Assembly (NCBI RefSeq): GCF_016801865.2
Contig: NC_068939.1
Location: 95,560,067 to 95,624,066, forward strand
Source: Culex pipiens pallens
Taxonomy: Eukaryota > Arthropoda > Insecta > Diptera > Culicidae
Direction of reading: 5' to 3'
Length of the DNA: 64,000 bases
Shown here: in pieces, positions 1 through 11,671 of the stretch
How the letters are laid out: each line of letters starts with the position of its first letter
Numbering within the stretch: position 1 is the first letter of the stretch
The notes under the pieces: model-generated
Told to the model about the DNA's origin: nothing
Seen by the model: the letters and a program-made list of their open reading frames with translations, nothing else
The model's database searches: none
Position numbers and translations under genes: made by a program

Positions 1-828
1 GTGATAAGGCTAGTACTAGTAAATGCCTAGGAGTATGGACAAACCAAAAAAGTTGGAATAGGTAAAGTAGTTTTGGTATAATATATAAAAGTTTCCAAAG
101 GCCGTTTGGCACTACCTTAAGTTCTAATATTTGAGGGTTGGGAAATAAGGTTTTGCAGGGGTTATATGGCCAAAAAGTGGACAATTTTTGTTTAAGGGGG
201 TTGCTTGGACGATGCCTGAGATATGTACGTATAAAAATTGTGCATTTTATCCATTTTTATCATCAAAAATTTCAATTCATGATAGAACATGCTATGGGGG
301 TAATTTGGATATGGCTTGTGGGGTAATTTGGACATACCTGAAAGTCTACCTGTCAGGCAAAAAAAGTAACTTTCATGGTTGGTTGAGTTTTTAAAGGGAT
401 TTAGATAAATTTAGAGGGATTTAAAATGTCAAAACACTCAAAAAGAAATGTGACTAATGAGAACTTCCACAAAACCCATTTTTTTAAATTTAGGTAAATT
501 TATTCCAATATTCAAATGGATGAAAATCTGATTACTGCAAATCTTGCGACTCTAGACTCTAATGTTGATTACCTTTAATTAATTTCTTTGACATTTCTAA
601 TTTCTATACTGGTTTACAATAATATTTAATTTTGAAGGGCGTAAAATTAAAAAAAAATGGATAGTTTCAGGTTAATTAGTTCTATATAAAGATTGATTTA
701 TATAAATCTAAACGATTCCTTAATCACTAAAAACTATATTTGTGCCTAATCCAGAATCAATGTTTAAATCATTTCAGAATTAATGATTCAATTATGTATA
801 CTACACTGAACTATTTGTTATCTTCCAA
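1..828. other. AT-rich non-coding DNA with fragments of a GGGGTAATTTGGACA-type repeat
   Basis: No coding sequence is supported. Around 297-336 the motif GGGGTAATTTGGAYA appears twice. It recurs in opposite orientation at 1508-1672 and 1818-1842, so this stretch probably contains the decayed left portion of the element whose right end lies at about 1842. The remainder is low-complexity AT-rich sequence in which I see no further structure. Confidence 0.4.
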
Positions 829-1355
829 TTCGACGTCGTCGTGCTATCTTGTCGCACCCGCCATTTTGACGTTCCGAGAAAAACGCGTTTTAATGTTTGA
901 CCTTGAATATACAAAAACGAGAGCACGCAATGTAAACAATAACAAACACGTTTTGTTTGGCTGACCATTCTGTGCATTGTCCCAAAGTTTGGTTGAAGTT
1001 GGTTGCTGGAGTCCCGAGTTATAATTACAAATGTTTACGGTAGTCTAGCTTGTACGTGCGACAAACGCATCCTGACTTTCCTGGCCTGAAATCCCTTTGG
1101 CCTTTTGTCGCACTTACATCAATTTTCATGGAGTGACAAGATAGCACGACAAGATTGAAAATACTTTCATATGTAAAGTGACAAAAATGCACGGAGTTTT
1201 TTTCGGTTTTCGTTGAATATCTCAGGATTGAAATCGAATTTTGGGGATCTGTGAAGGTCAAAAGGTGAGGCATTGTGAGCTGCACAAAATGGCGTTCTTA
1301 ACTCAATTTGGCCCAAAATGCACGTACGACAAGTTAGCACGATGGCGACGAATTG
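829..1355. mobile_element. Terminal-inverted-repeat element, family A, copy 1
   Basis: The left end (TTCGACGTCGTCGTGCTATC) and the reverse complement of the right end (TTCGTCGCCATCGTGCTAAC) match imperfectly, so this is a short TIR element. The same motif, TAGCACGACAAG, also occurs internally near 1142. A second copy lies at about 40650-41571 and shares long colinear blocks (GTTTGACCTTGAATA, TTGGTTGAAGTTGGTTGCTG). No transposase is present. The TTAA at 1298-1301 is intact here but carries an insertion in the second copy, so this copy preserves the empty site. Confidence 0.7.
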
Positions 1356-1507
1356 ATTTATAGTTCTATCACAAAATCATTATTTAAACCTTGGATGACA
1401 TATTGTGAGCAAAAATACACTTACAAATATAAAGCAATTAAAAAACCAGGTTGATGAATATAAAACATGCTCAAAAAAATCAAATGTTAAACTTATTCTT
1501 CAACATG

Positions 1508-1617
1508 TGTCCAAATTACCCCACAAAAGGTGTCCATATTACCCCACAAGGTATGTCCAAATTACCCCACAAGGCATGTCCAAATTACCCCACAAGGCAT
1601 GTCCAAATTACCCCATA
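1508..1617. repeat. 23-bp tandem repeat (about 4.7 units)
   Basis: Units begin at 1508, 1531, 1554, 1577 and 1600, each starting TGTCCAAATTACCCCA with a few substitutions. The unit resembles the terminal motif of the element ending at 1842, so the array probably arose by amplification inside that element. There are no spacers between units, so it is not a CRISPR-like array. Confidence 0.85.
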
Positions 1618-1844
1618 GGGGTGTTCATATTACCCCCACACAAAAATGTGGGGGTAATTTGGACACCTTTTAATTTTTGCGATAAAAATGGGTTTTTCAT
1701 CAAAATTTATCGAAATAAATGACATTTTTCCATCAAATATGGTCTCTATTATCCTCTGGTGTCATCCACATTCCTTTAAAATATCCATACAGCCCGTGGC
1801 AGAGCAATTTCCTTAGGGTGTCCAAATTACCCCACACTCCCCTA
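1618..1844. mobile_element. Right end of a GGGGAGWGTGGGG-type MITE
   Basis: The sequence ends CCCCACACTCCCC followed by TA (1843-1844). Its reverse complement begins GGGGAGTGTGGGG, nearly the same terminus as the complete element at 9601-10546 (GGGGAGAGTGGGG). A matching intact left end was not found, so the copy looks truncated or rearranged. It is non-coding. Confidence 0.55.
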
Positions 1845-1855
1845 TTTCATATATT

Positions 1856-3540
1856 TGAGCAATTCTCCACCAAACCTGGAAACTGGCTCAAACTTTGTGC
1901 GGGTCTTTCCCCTTACCAAAGAAGTGATTCTGTGTCATTGGTTCTCCCATAAAGTCTCCATACAATTTTGCGGTTGTTCATACACAAATAGTACGCAAAT
2001 ATTCGAAAATCTGTAAATTTTCAAGGAATTTTTGATTGATTTGGTGTCTTGGGCAAAGTTGTAGGTATTGATAAGGACTACTCAGAAAAAAAATCACGGA
2101 AAAAAAAATGTGATTTTTCAATTAGTTTATTTTCACAAAATTCAATTTCTCAAAACCTGTATTTTTTTTATTTTTTTTACATGTCTTAGGGGACAAAACC
2201 CCGCATCTATGAAGCCATTCAGAAGTATGGTCCAAAATTTTGACGATGAGTTATGATTTTTTCAACTAGTTATTGTTGTAAATAAATTAAATCTTGTACT
2301 TAAAATTTTTTACCAATTTTTTACTGTAAAATAAAATTTGCAATCGAAAAGTACTGTACATGTTTTTTTGATTAAGGGCACCGTTTTCAAAGTTAAATTT
2401 TGTCCGATAAATTCCGGTTTTTTGATTTTTTAAAATGTGTCCATGATTGTCCATTCCTGAAAACATTTTTTCGATAAGTTCAGAAAATTTCTTCTACGAT
2501 CATTGAAGACTGGACCTCTGGTTGCTGAAAAAGAAACAGGAAAATTGAAGTTTTCTAAGTCTAACCCTTTACGGGAGCGAATGACCCATAGAGTTAAAGT
2601 TCCCCTAATAAAATCAACAACAACAACAATAAGTCTAACCCAAACAACCCTGCAATTTCTAATGTCGATATCCCAGCAACTAATGGTCCGATTTTCAATG
2701 TTAAAAAATTACACATCCGTGGAATTTTCCGATCTTTTCGAAAACAATATTTTCATTTTTTTTAATCAAGACTAACCTATTAAAAGGGCCAAACATTCAA
2801 TATTACGCCCTTTTGAAATGTTAATCTCGATTGAAAATTTTCAAAACATTGTTTTCGAAGAAATCGAAAAATTTCACGAATGTGAATCGGACCATTAAGT
2901 TGCTGAGATATCGACATAAGAAAATGGAGGGAGGTTTGGGTGAGACTTACACTGAAATAAAAAAAAGTACCAAATTCCTAAATTCTAGGAATTTTGGCTC
3001 CTTTCCTTATTTAGTAATTGGGTTTTTTGGATTACTTAATAAGAAAAGGAGGCAAAATTCCTAGAATTTAGGAATTTGATACTTTTTTTTATTTCAGTGT
3101 AGAAAACTTCAATTTTCCTGTTTTTTCATGCCGCTGTATGTCAGCACCAGAGGATCAACCTTCTATGTCTCTTTGACAATTTTCTAGCAAATTTTCTGAA
3201 CTTTTCTAAATAATATTTTTAGGGATGGAAAATCATGAACATTATTTGAAAAAATTAAAAAAAAACGGAGTTTTAAATTTAACTTTGAATGGATATATTT
3301 TGAAAACGGTGCACCTAATTAAAAAAATATAAGGTACTTTTCGATTGCAAATTCGATTTTACATGAAAAAATCTGGTTAAAAAATTTAAGTACATGATTA
3401 ATTTTTTTTTGCAAAAATCACTATTTAAAAAATATATATAACTCGTCGGAAAAGTGTTGGTCCATATTTCTGAATGGCTTAAAAGATGCGGGTTTTGTCT
3501 CCTGAAACATATAAACAAATTAAAAAAATGGAATTTAAAA
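1856..3540. repeat. Foldback element, family C, copy 1
   Basis: The left terminus is TGAGCAATTCTC, shared with copies starting near 28245 and 32990. Sequence of the left arm (about 2040-2460, including AATTTGCAATCGAAAAGTAC) recurs inverted in the right arm (about 3230-3535), giving a long imperfect hairpin. The arms are interrupted by a 150 bp MITE at 2950-3099, and the outer right terminus is missing, replaced by a Jockey fossil. Only short chance ORFs are present. Confidence 0.7.
2950..3099. mobile_element. 150-bp palindromic MITE (CACTGAAA...TTTCAGTG, TA duplication)
   Basis: The ends CACTGAAATAAAAA and TTTTTATTTCAGTG are flanked by TA at 2948-2949 and 3100-3101. Almost the whole element pairs with itself; AAATTCCTARAATTYTAGGAA blocks lie in each arm. 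Removing it restores the family C sequence (GAGACTTAGAAAAC), which matches other family C copies. The TA duplication suggests mobilisation by a Tc1/mariner-type transposase, but that is inference. Confidence 0.85.
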
Positions 3541-3544
3541 GCTA

Positions 3545-5045
3545 ATTGAAAATTGTAAACAGGCTACTTACAGTTGCTTCTGGTATTTTTATAGTTAAAT
3601 TGTTAAAAAATACCATCTTCACAATATTTCTTAATTTTGTGATGATATATTTTATTTCAATCAAATCCGTATCGTACGTCATCTGAAGAAAATTCTTATT
3701 CCACAATGTATGTATGTATGTATGTATGATCCCCATACCCGCAGGCAACTTGGTCCCGAAACACATGTGAGCGCTAGGTGAACAATTCGATCATCTTTTA
3801 CTCCATAATCTGTACACCACGTGCATAAGTTTTTTTGCACGAATTTTAATGCTACAAATACCGGCGCATAGATTAAAATGGTTTCCCGTTTCCCTCCCCA
3901 AGCGCCGGAAATTTGTAGCGGGTGTAGGGACACTTCGCATAGACGCCCTTGCTCCCATCACGTCACTGAGGGTATGGAGCGACGAGAAATTAATAAGCAT
4001 GCCCCCCCAGTCGAACCTTCATTAGAGAAGCAGGCAATCCACAACTCACAGCGAACGACCGAGGGAACACCCTACCGCGTATATAGTAAGATTGGCGTGG
4101 TTTGTCTTCATTGATGTGTGTGTATGTCAGAATACATGAAAGTATGGTTGTCTTATAAAAAGAACGAGCTCACCAGTTGATAACATTATCAAAATCAGCA
4201 TCTCTTCAAAGGTCTCGCATGCTCGCAATACATCGTAAAAGGCTTGTTCCCGCTTGGGCTGCTTCAGCTTGCCGACGCCCCACTCGTAATCTGCTCCGTC
4301 GTCTTCCTTTCCCTCCTTTCGTGGAAACTGCGGCAACGGAACCTCCCCGCTGCAACTGCGTTCCACCTTAACCGGTTCCGACGAACTAAACCGTGCGCCA
4401 CAACTCCGGTTTCCGTTTCGTTCGCAGGGTTTTGACCTCGATGAGTCCATCTACGAGGAGACCCACTACCGCTTCGCTCTCTGCGCTCGCCAACTTTCCA
4501 ATTTGGGTCAGTTCTCAAAGACTTCCGGAAGTTGTTCATTTCCAGGTCGAACACACATCCCCCCTGGTCATCGGGAACTTTTCGAAGGTCTCCGCGTTCC
4601 ATACCAGTTCCGCGACCGACCCGGAACGAGCCATGTCCTTGTTTGAACCGTCCTGCTCAAAATCCTCCTACACCATTCACCACTGCACTGATTAGTTCCG
4701 GAACCACTTTTTATTTTTTGGAACAACAATTCAAAGAAAAGAAGCAGCGAAAATTTTTGACGTCTTTCTTCAATCATGGACTCCTTCGATCTAAGAAAAT
4801 TCTTATTCCACAATGTTCTTAAATTCAATAGAAATCTGATTTTCAATAGGACTCAAAACATTTGAGTTGAAATTATGAGCACTCTTAAACCTGCTGAGCA
4901 AGTTTTTGAGCTTTCTCCCCATTAGTTAACAGAATATTAACAGCATCTTTTAAAGAAGGGATGGGTTTTTGAGGTTTCTTAAGAACATTTGAAAGTTTCC
5001 AAAAAGGTTTGGAAAAAGGTTTAATTTGATCGACATCAGAGCTAT
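3545..5045 (-). pseudogene. Decayed Jockey-clade ORF2 fragment, split by a nested insertion
   Basis: Two minus-strand blocks, about 4793-5045 and 3545-3709, correspond in order to residues about 350-480 of the intact ORF2 at 19104-21764. The upstream block reads DQIKPFSKPFWKLSNVLKK, against EQIKPYSKPFWKLSKVLKK in the intact copy. The downstream block contains DLIEIKYIITKLRN and KIPEATVSSLFTIFN, equivalent to DLNEIKSIIKKFKN and KLPEATLSCLVKIFN. The fragment lies before the reverse transcriptase catalytic motifs and carries frame breaks and small deletions, so it is non-functional. It belongs to the same family as the intact element but is clearly older. The nested insertion at 3710-4792 came later. 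Confidence 0.9.
3710..4792 (-). mobile_element. 1.08-kb retroposon-like insertion with a (CATA)n tail and 24-bp target duplication
   Basis: Identical 24 bp copies at 3686-3709 and 4793-4816 flank this segment, and both belong to the Jockey ORF2 fragment, so the boundaries are exact. Read on the minus strand it ends in a short CATA microsatellite (plus-strand ATGTATGTATGTATG at 3710), typical of 3' tails of some non-LTR elements such as R1-like or Waldo-like families. The 5' half has overlapping open frames of 107-112 codons rich in Arg and Glu that could be an ORF1 remnant. No endonuclease or RT domain is present. It is probably an internally deleted, non-autonomous non-LTR element. A processed pseudogene is less likely because there is no poly(A). 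Confidence 0.75.
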
Positions 5046-8000
5046 TAATGTGACTATATTTTGATTTTCTCAAAGATAGGAATTACGTAAATCATTCATT
5101 ATTTATATCCATAAATCACAATGAGATTTTTAAGGATTGATATTTACTAATTTTTACTTGTATAATAAATTCTTCTATTTCGTTAATTTTGTATTTAATG
5201 TATGGTCCCTTAAACCACCCCAACCAGAATTCTGAAGTTCTGATGGGTTAGCATTGTTTATGGATAGTTCTCACACAAAATGTAAAGTAGTTCTGTCTTT
5301 AAAACAAAACTTTTGTCGATTTTTTCAACTTGAAAATCAAACAATGTAATAAAAAAAGTTCATAATATTTATTAAATTTATGGTGACTCCTACTACAATT
5401 CCAGGATATCAGAAATTTCCGATTCTGACTCCGACCCCACAGCCCTGGAAATAGAAACAATCGACAGTGTTGCCAGATCTTCAATATATGTACTAGGTTC
5501 AAACTATAAAATAATCGGATCATAGAATATTTTATAAGATGTAAAATCAAAACATTGAACACTTCAGGAGGTGCTTTTCTCCAAAGAAATTCCCTCCTGC
5601 CAAACATCCCCTGCTGCAGCTGGGCCAACCTCGGGATGCCAACCTCGGTTTGAGGTTCCACTATACTTTTCGCTTGGCTGACGAATGAAATCAGTGTGTG
5701 ACATATTATGATTTCTATCTCACTTTACGGCCATCACTGTGAACACCACCACGTAACCATCATCAGGAGGTACTTCAGGGAAAAGAGTAGAGGTAGAGGC
5801 CACCCTCGTCAACCTGCCCATCCCTTTGGCATGTGTGTGTGGCCAGGATGGCAGCGTGTTTCGACACCACTGTGTCACCTCAAAACTCTCGTTTGTGCTG
5901 CTCGGATGACATGTTATGCGGTTTTACATCAGTTATCAGTCCATTTTCCTGGGTGTAGTTGAGGGTAGCTGGGTGCACTTCTCACTCTATGAGCAGAACG
6001 CAGCATGTAGAGGCGTGAATTTTGCAACTTGAAACGATAGTATCAAGCCAGTTGGATCATCCTTGTACGCGGGAGTTCAGTGTCACAGGGGTGGGTAACT
6101 CAACTAAGACTTAGTAACTAGGCGCATCAACGGAATTGGATCGACTTGTTGCAGGGTGTAGAAAATTGGTTAAATCACCGTTTGAAAACGTTTTCTTTTC
6201 TTTTTAAATAAAAAAATGTCTTTGGTATAAATCTTCAAGGATTGAGCATCCATGAAATACTACCCTTTGCCATCATTGACCGTTGACTTTGTATATTGCA
6301 ACTTCTCAAATTATCAGCTTGAAATCGGCTACCTTTTCCGCAATAGTCAATCCAAGTCTGTGGTGACACATCGGCATCGGTTCAACCGCTCCCCAAGCCA
6401 CACCAAGGAGAAATCTGATAAATACAAATGCAACGCAATTTATACTAATCAAAACTAATTGATTTTCGAGATAAATTTTGCGGCCAGGAAAACTTGGAGC
6501 CAGCAGTGGCAATAAATTTCAATGTATATCCACGCTCTTTCGAAGTCGGCCGACGACGTCCCAACTCTGGTGTTTGTTAAGGTTTGCGAACCAGAGTATC
6601 GAAACTGGAGCTTTGTTCAGATTTCGAGTGGGAGCAAGTTTTAACCGTGCGGTGGAACGCATCTGCTGCTTCACTTCACACCAAGAGTTTGAAGGGTGTT
6701 GAACATTTTAAGGAAAACTCGAGGAAAACTTTCCACCCGACTGCGACGACGACGACCCGACAGTTGCACACACTATCTAAAAGTGTTTTTGCGATTAAAT
6801 TAAATTCAATATATATATATCCTATTCGCACAGTGAAAAGGCAGTGGCTGCGGCGCGCAACTTCCAAAACCCCATAAACTGCACTATAAATTCAATTTGG
6901 AAACTTACTTTTTGCAATCAAGTCCCTCTTTTTCGAGGAGATTGGTTGGTGTTGGGGAGACCTTTGCCTTTCGAATCTGATTTTGGTTATCACAACTAAT
7001 TGCACCTGAATTTTGGGGGGAAAGAGTGCTTTCTGCTGGGTGGTTTCGAGCAAAAAGTGGGCGTCCACGAACCACCCTAATGAATATTGCTTCGTTATTC
7101 GGTGCTTCAAATTCGGTTACTTTGAGCTGGCTATCAATGATCCAAACCTCCCTTCGTCCAGCAAAGTGCAAAACAAAGCTGGACACTAAATAGATTAATT
7201 TCAAACTCCCTCCCTTCGAGTCGCACTAAACCACCGAGATTGTGCGAGCTTTTCTCGAGCTTTCCACGAGCGAGCACACAAAGAGACAACGTTGACTTTT
7301 GCGGGAGATAAAAGTTTGGGGTTTGCTCCATGTTGTTGGATGATTGGGTTTACTCTGTAATTATGTGACGTTGGACTATCTGGACGGCGTCGCCGTCCCG
7401 GGTCGTAACTGTGTCTGGCTTTTGGGTAGTGTAATGGGTCCCAGGGTTCGGATTGGAAGCTAATTCGAACAATTAATTTCTTGGGTTGGAAAGTTTGATT
7501 TGGAGCACATTTAGAGGGGGGAAATCAGATTAGAAGACAAATGTTGAAGTTTCTAAACAAGAAATCTTTGAGCTGAATCTTTGCGATCAAGTTACGGTCA
7601 ACAACCTCACATTTTTTGAATTAGTAAAACAGCGTCTTTAAACAATCTGACTAGTTTCAAGGTAGTCCAGTTGATCCCACGAAACACCGTTGTTTCCTTT
7701 AGTTGGTCACCACCCCAGAAAAAAAGTAAAGTAATTTTTCCACCAACTTCCCTTCGCAGCTAACGAGCTGAAGACGACAAGATGAGCTGGGAAAAGTTCT
7801 TAAAAAAGAAGCGAAAAAAAAAACCCCAGAAAATCCTGCAAGAGTCAAAGTGCATCGCTGTTTCGGTTGTTGGCTGTGTTCATTGGAAAACTTTTCGCGG
7901 ACAATTTTCAGCTTTTCCGGGCTGGGTTGTCTCTTGGAAGCATCTTTCCAAGGGGACAAGTCCAACTAGCTTGATTCTTTTTCTTTTTTTTTTGCGGTGT

Positions 8001-9386
8001 AGTCTTTGTACCTCTCAGTGGTTCTTTGATTCTGATGACCTCACTTGACAGCGGCAAAACAGGAAAAGTTGGCATTTTTGAATTAAGTCACCCTCCGTGC
8101 CGGTAAGTGAGTGGAGTTTGTGAGCGAAATTTTATAATTAGTTGTGAGAAGAAGGGGCAGAAAGCTGAGAAAGTTTGGTTTGGGTTTTTACGTGTTGCTT
8201 TTTAGTTTTATGGATTTTAATTTTCTATATTTTGTTGCAATGGTCAATTCAAAATCAACAAAAAATTGCTGTTATATGTTTTAGCGAAAATTAGAATAAA
8301 TTGGTAAAATGTTTGCTATAACTTCCCTGCAGACTTGTATGGTGCTAGAAAGGTGATGAAGCGATGATTTCCTTCCGGGTTTGCTGGATTATTTCAAGCA
8401 GTTAAAGTTGACTGGACAGCACAATCATCCCCATAGAATAGCCGTTTAAATTCATCTTTTTTTAATCATTCCTAAATCAAACTTAGCAATAACTAACCAA
8501 ACAATTTTGTTCAGCCTCACTTGGCACAAAGTTACAATTACTTTGCATCTCCTTTCCACGTAAGTGAAAATCTTCTCAACCCTTAAAACTTTTTCAGGGT
8601 AGAAAAAGTCCCCAACTTTTTTTTTACACTTCCTTCAACTCCAAAAAAACACCTACGCCTACGCGAAAGCAAACGGTTAGCAAAACATCAAATATTTGAA
8701 TCATTACGGAAAACTTTTAATTACATTTTTCGTTCAATTTGGGAAGCGAATTTTTTTTGCTTCTTATTCCAACGGGACCGGGTTGTGTCTGCCAACTACA
8801 AAAAGGTTTGAGGGGGAAGGGGAGGGCAAACATTCCAAATTTCACCAACGCCGAACCAAAAGTCGTCACTTTTTACTGTCGAATGCAAACAAAGTCCAAC
8901 AGAAAGGAACGAGAAGAAGAAGTCCCAGAAACATCATCAGTCAATCCCCTCGGAAAAAGCGAATCCCAACAAGATTGTTGGAAAGACTTTTTTTCACCGC
9001 TTCTGAGGGAGGCAAATTTTGTGTCAATTAAAAATTACCAAACGATGATCGTCAATTTCGGATGCTAAAATTCCACACGCCAATCAAGAACGACTGAATG
9101 GGTGAGTTAGAGACTTTTGCAGCTTTCCTCGAAAAAAAAAGGCGAGGGTGTTTCGAGGCAAATCGAAAAGAGTTTTAATTTGCCAGCTTTCTTCGGGGTT
9201 TTCCTGGCTTTCGCCTTCTAGGGGGTGGGAAAAGTTGTTGGTGTTGGTGGCTGGTAGTGATATATCGGGGACTTGTTAGAAGTGCCCAGTAATTGATCGT
9301 GCTAGGTGTTTTCCGCGACGATGAATGATTCGCTGTTCTGGGAAGGGAGTTTTGGTTTTGGATCGGAGTGATGTGTTTTTATTTGT
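5046..9386. other. Non-coding, mostly single-copy-looking DNA
   Basis: Sequence complexity and GC are higher than in the flanking repeat zones and no inverted repeats stand out. The open frames are all under about 120 codons, overlap on both strands, and show no recognisable domain or exon structure. The stretch probably belongs to the host locus (intergenic or intronic). I see no tRNA or transposon protein in it. Confidence 0.5.
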
Positions 9387-9403
9387 CTATTTTATGTTTT
9401 AAG

Positions 9404-9600
9404 AGTAGTGCGGTGCCTGTGTGGACGCTCAGTCCTGTTTTTTCGTGTTATTTTCCGTCTCTTTTGTGTCGCTGTTCGAGTGCATGGGGTGATTGGTCAT
9501 TATAATTAAATAATGGCATCAGTAGTGCGGTGCCTGTGTGGACGCGCAGTCCTATTTTTTTCGTGTTATTTTCCGTTTTTTTTGTGTCGCTATTTGTGTA
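9404..9600 (+). repeat. Tandem 117-bp 5' repeat of the retroposon
   Basis: Unit 1 starts at 9404 and unit 2 at 9521. Both run through GTGTCGCT and GCATGGGGTGATTGG-type sequence, but unit 2 is interrupted at 9600 by the MITE and resumes at 10547. Tandem 5' UTR blocks in some LINEs act as promoter modules; that role is inference here. Confidence 0.8.
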
Positions 9601-10546
9601 GGGGAGAGTGGGGAGACTTGATCCCCTTTTTTTGTATCGCACATAACTCTGTCAATTTCTCACAAAACTATGAACATTTTGCATAAATTGAAAGCTAAAA
9701 CATTCAACTATGCTTGGCTGATAAGGGTATTTCATCAGATAAACTCTTCGAATCATGCCAAGCGTTTTAAAAAAATATTTTAAACCGGCATTTTCGAAAT
9801 GTTGGGGGTAATTTGATCCCCCTTTCAACATTTTGAAGAAATCTTAAGCAAAATGTTTCTTATTCATCCAAACTTTAATTTTTCTATAAGTTACAGCAAT
9901 TTCACATTAAACCTAAACGTTTGTGTTCAAAATATAACAAGTTTAGCATGCAAAATATTGAAAAACTTAAAATTTTCTTTTTCAGGTCAAAATTGAGCAT
10001 GTTTACAAAAGCTGGTAATTTTTGTTTTCAAAACTTTTGACAAATGGTTCAAACTGCAGTAAGTTATGTACAACTATACTAAAGGAAACTATGTATGAAA
10101 ACCCAGCCCAATTAATTAATCTTGAGGCTGATTCCAGTGACTGTAAAAATGCAGGGATCAAGTCTCCCTAAACGCACTTTTTTAAACAATTGATTGTAAA
10201 AATAGTATGACGATAAATTTAACGTCAAATGCGTAAGGGTTTCGTAGTTTATAAGTTTATCAAACAATTCATGTATAAAACATATTTTTTTGAATAATTT
10301 TTGAGTGTTTTCTATACTTATCAAAACAAAGAAAAAAGATCTCTTGGAAGTTTTTTGCAGCACTTTTTAGAAAAATGTGTGTAACTCAATCTAAACATTT
10401 TTTAATTTTTTTCTTTGTTTTCTACAATGAGTTTTAGTTAATTTCGCACAACTTTCTAGAACAAAGCTAATTGTTTTACCCACATGCTGACGAGATACAG
10501 GCTTGGGATCAAGTGTCCCCGGGGATCAAGTCTCCCCACTCTCCCC
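9601..10546. mobile_element. 946-bp MITE, TIR GGGGAGAGTGGGGAGACTTG, TA duplication
   Basis: The outer 26 bp of the two ends (9601-9626 and 10521-10546) are perfect inverted repeats, flanked by TA at 9599-9600 and 10547-10548. The interrupted sequence is unit 2 of a tandem repeat. The uninterrupted unit 1 (GCTGTTCGAGTGCATGGGG) aligns base for base with the rejoined flanks (GCTATTTGTGTACATGGGG), which confirms the TA duplication. No transposase ORF is present. TA duplication points to Tc1/mariner-type mobilisation. Confidence 0.92.
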
Positions 10547-11671
10547 TACATGGGGTGATTGGATTTCTTCTTCTTCTTTTTTCATTTATTTTTTGTTCGC
10601 GCGTTCGTTGGCCGCTGAATTTAATTTTTGTTCTCTTTATATAGTTTTCGATAGAAACGATCCGATTTTTGTTTTTTGAGACAAGCAAGTCGTATTGCTG
10701 GATTAAGTCCTTTCCATATCATCGAGGATCGGAAGGCACGTCGACGGATATGTTTTAAGGCTTATGATATAAAATAATTTTAATGAATGAAGCCCTTCCT
10801 ACATCACCGTTGATCGGAAGGCACGCCGACGGAGTTTTTCTGGAGAATCGCGGTCGAATTAATACTATATTTAAATCCCTAGATAGGTATCTTTCCGCAG
10901 CCGGCTGCCTAAGATTTTTAAAATTTCAACCGATAAACAAATTGCTCATGGTCGCATCACCTACCACAGTGAATCCTGACCTCATACCCATCTTACTAAC
11001 CCCTCAAAACTCATGTGATACTTTGTCGGAGACGCAGTCGATTTGGCGGTCCCATCACTCAAGTATCGGCTAACATTCCCATCCACTTCCCCGTGTCTTA
11101 CCACTGGTCGTGGCCGGCGTTGGTATTGATCAGCACGATAGGGACCTTTGAAAATTGCGAAGGGGTGATGATTGGTTCCTACTTTTCATCTGTGGTCCAC
11201 GGAGCAATGTTTGGGGGTCCTGGTCAATAACGAAGTAGCAGCTACGGGTAGACACCAATGCTATGCTATGCTATGCTATTTTATGTTTTTAAATAATTAA
11301 ATGTCAATTGTTCGCTGTATATTTTACTTTATTGCAAGATTCCTACTAGAAACTAGATGTCCGAAGGCTTATATTTTCTTATTTTTCGGAGTATTTTGTT
11401 TATTTTAGAATCAAGACTAACATTTCAAAAAAAGTTAAACATTTTATATTACACCCATTCGGAATGATTCCAAAGTTTAGGAAAAAAATCGAATGGATCA
11501 GGTCATTTTACAAACGTTTTTATTTTTAAATTAAAAATAGGACATTAGTTTCTAAGATATTGGTACTGAGCAATTCCAGCCCAAAACAGGAATTTTTTAG
11601 AAACTTTTTTCTCGACCCCTCCGCTTTCAATTAAACTTTGTGGACATGTTATCCTACGCTTATAAAAGCCA

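Larger units (their letters stand above)
9401..11275 (+). mobile_element. Non-autonomous non-LTR retroposon with duplicated 5' block and (CTATG)n tail
   Basis: Perfect 14 bp direct repeats CTATTTTATGTTTT at 9387-9400 and 11276-11289 delimit the insertion. The 3' end is a CTATG pentamer run directly abutting the duplication. The 5' end contains a 117 bp block that is tandemly duplicated (starts 9404 and 9521, both AGTAGTGCGGTGCCTGTGTG). Without the MITE nested at 9601-10546 the element is about 0.93 kb. It has no RT and only chance ORFs. The structure suggests an internally deleted derivative of a larger LINE, perhaps RTE-like given its simple-repeat tail, that keeps the 5' and 3' UTRs. The clade assignment is uncertain. 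Confidence 0.8.

Noticed and set aside
1508..1617. CRISPR-like array
   Set aside because: Units are contiguous with no spacers and the setting is a eukaryotic transposon; it is a simple tandem repeat.
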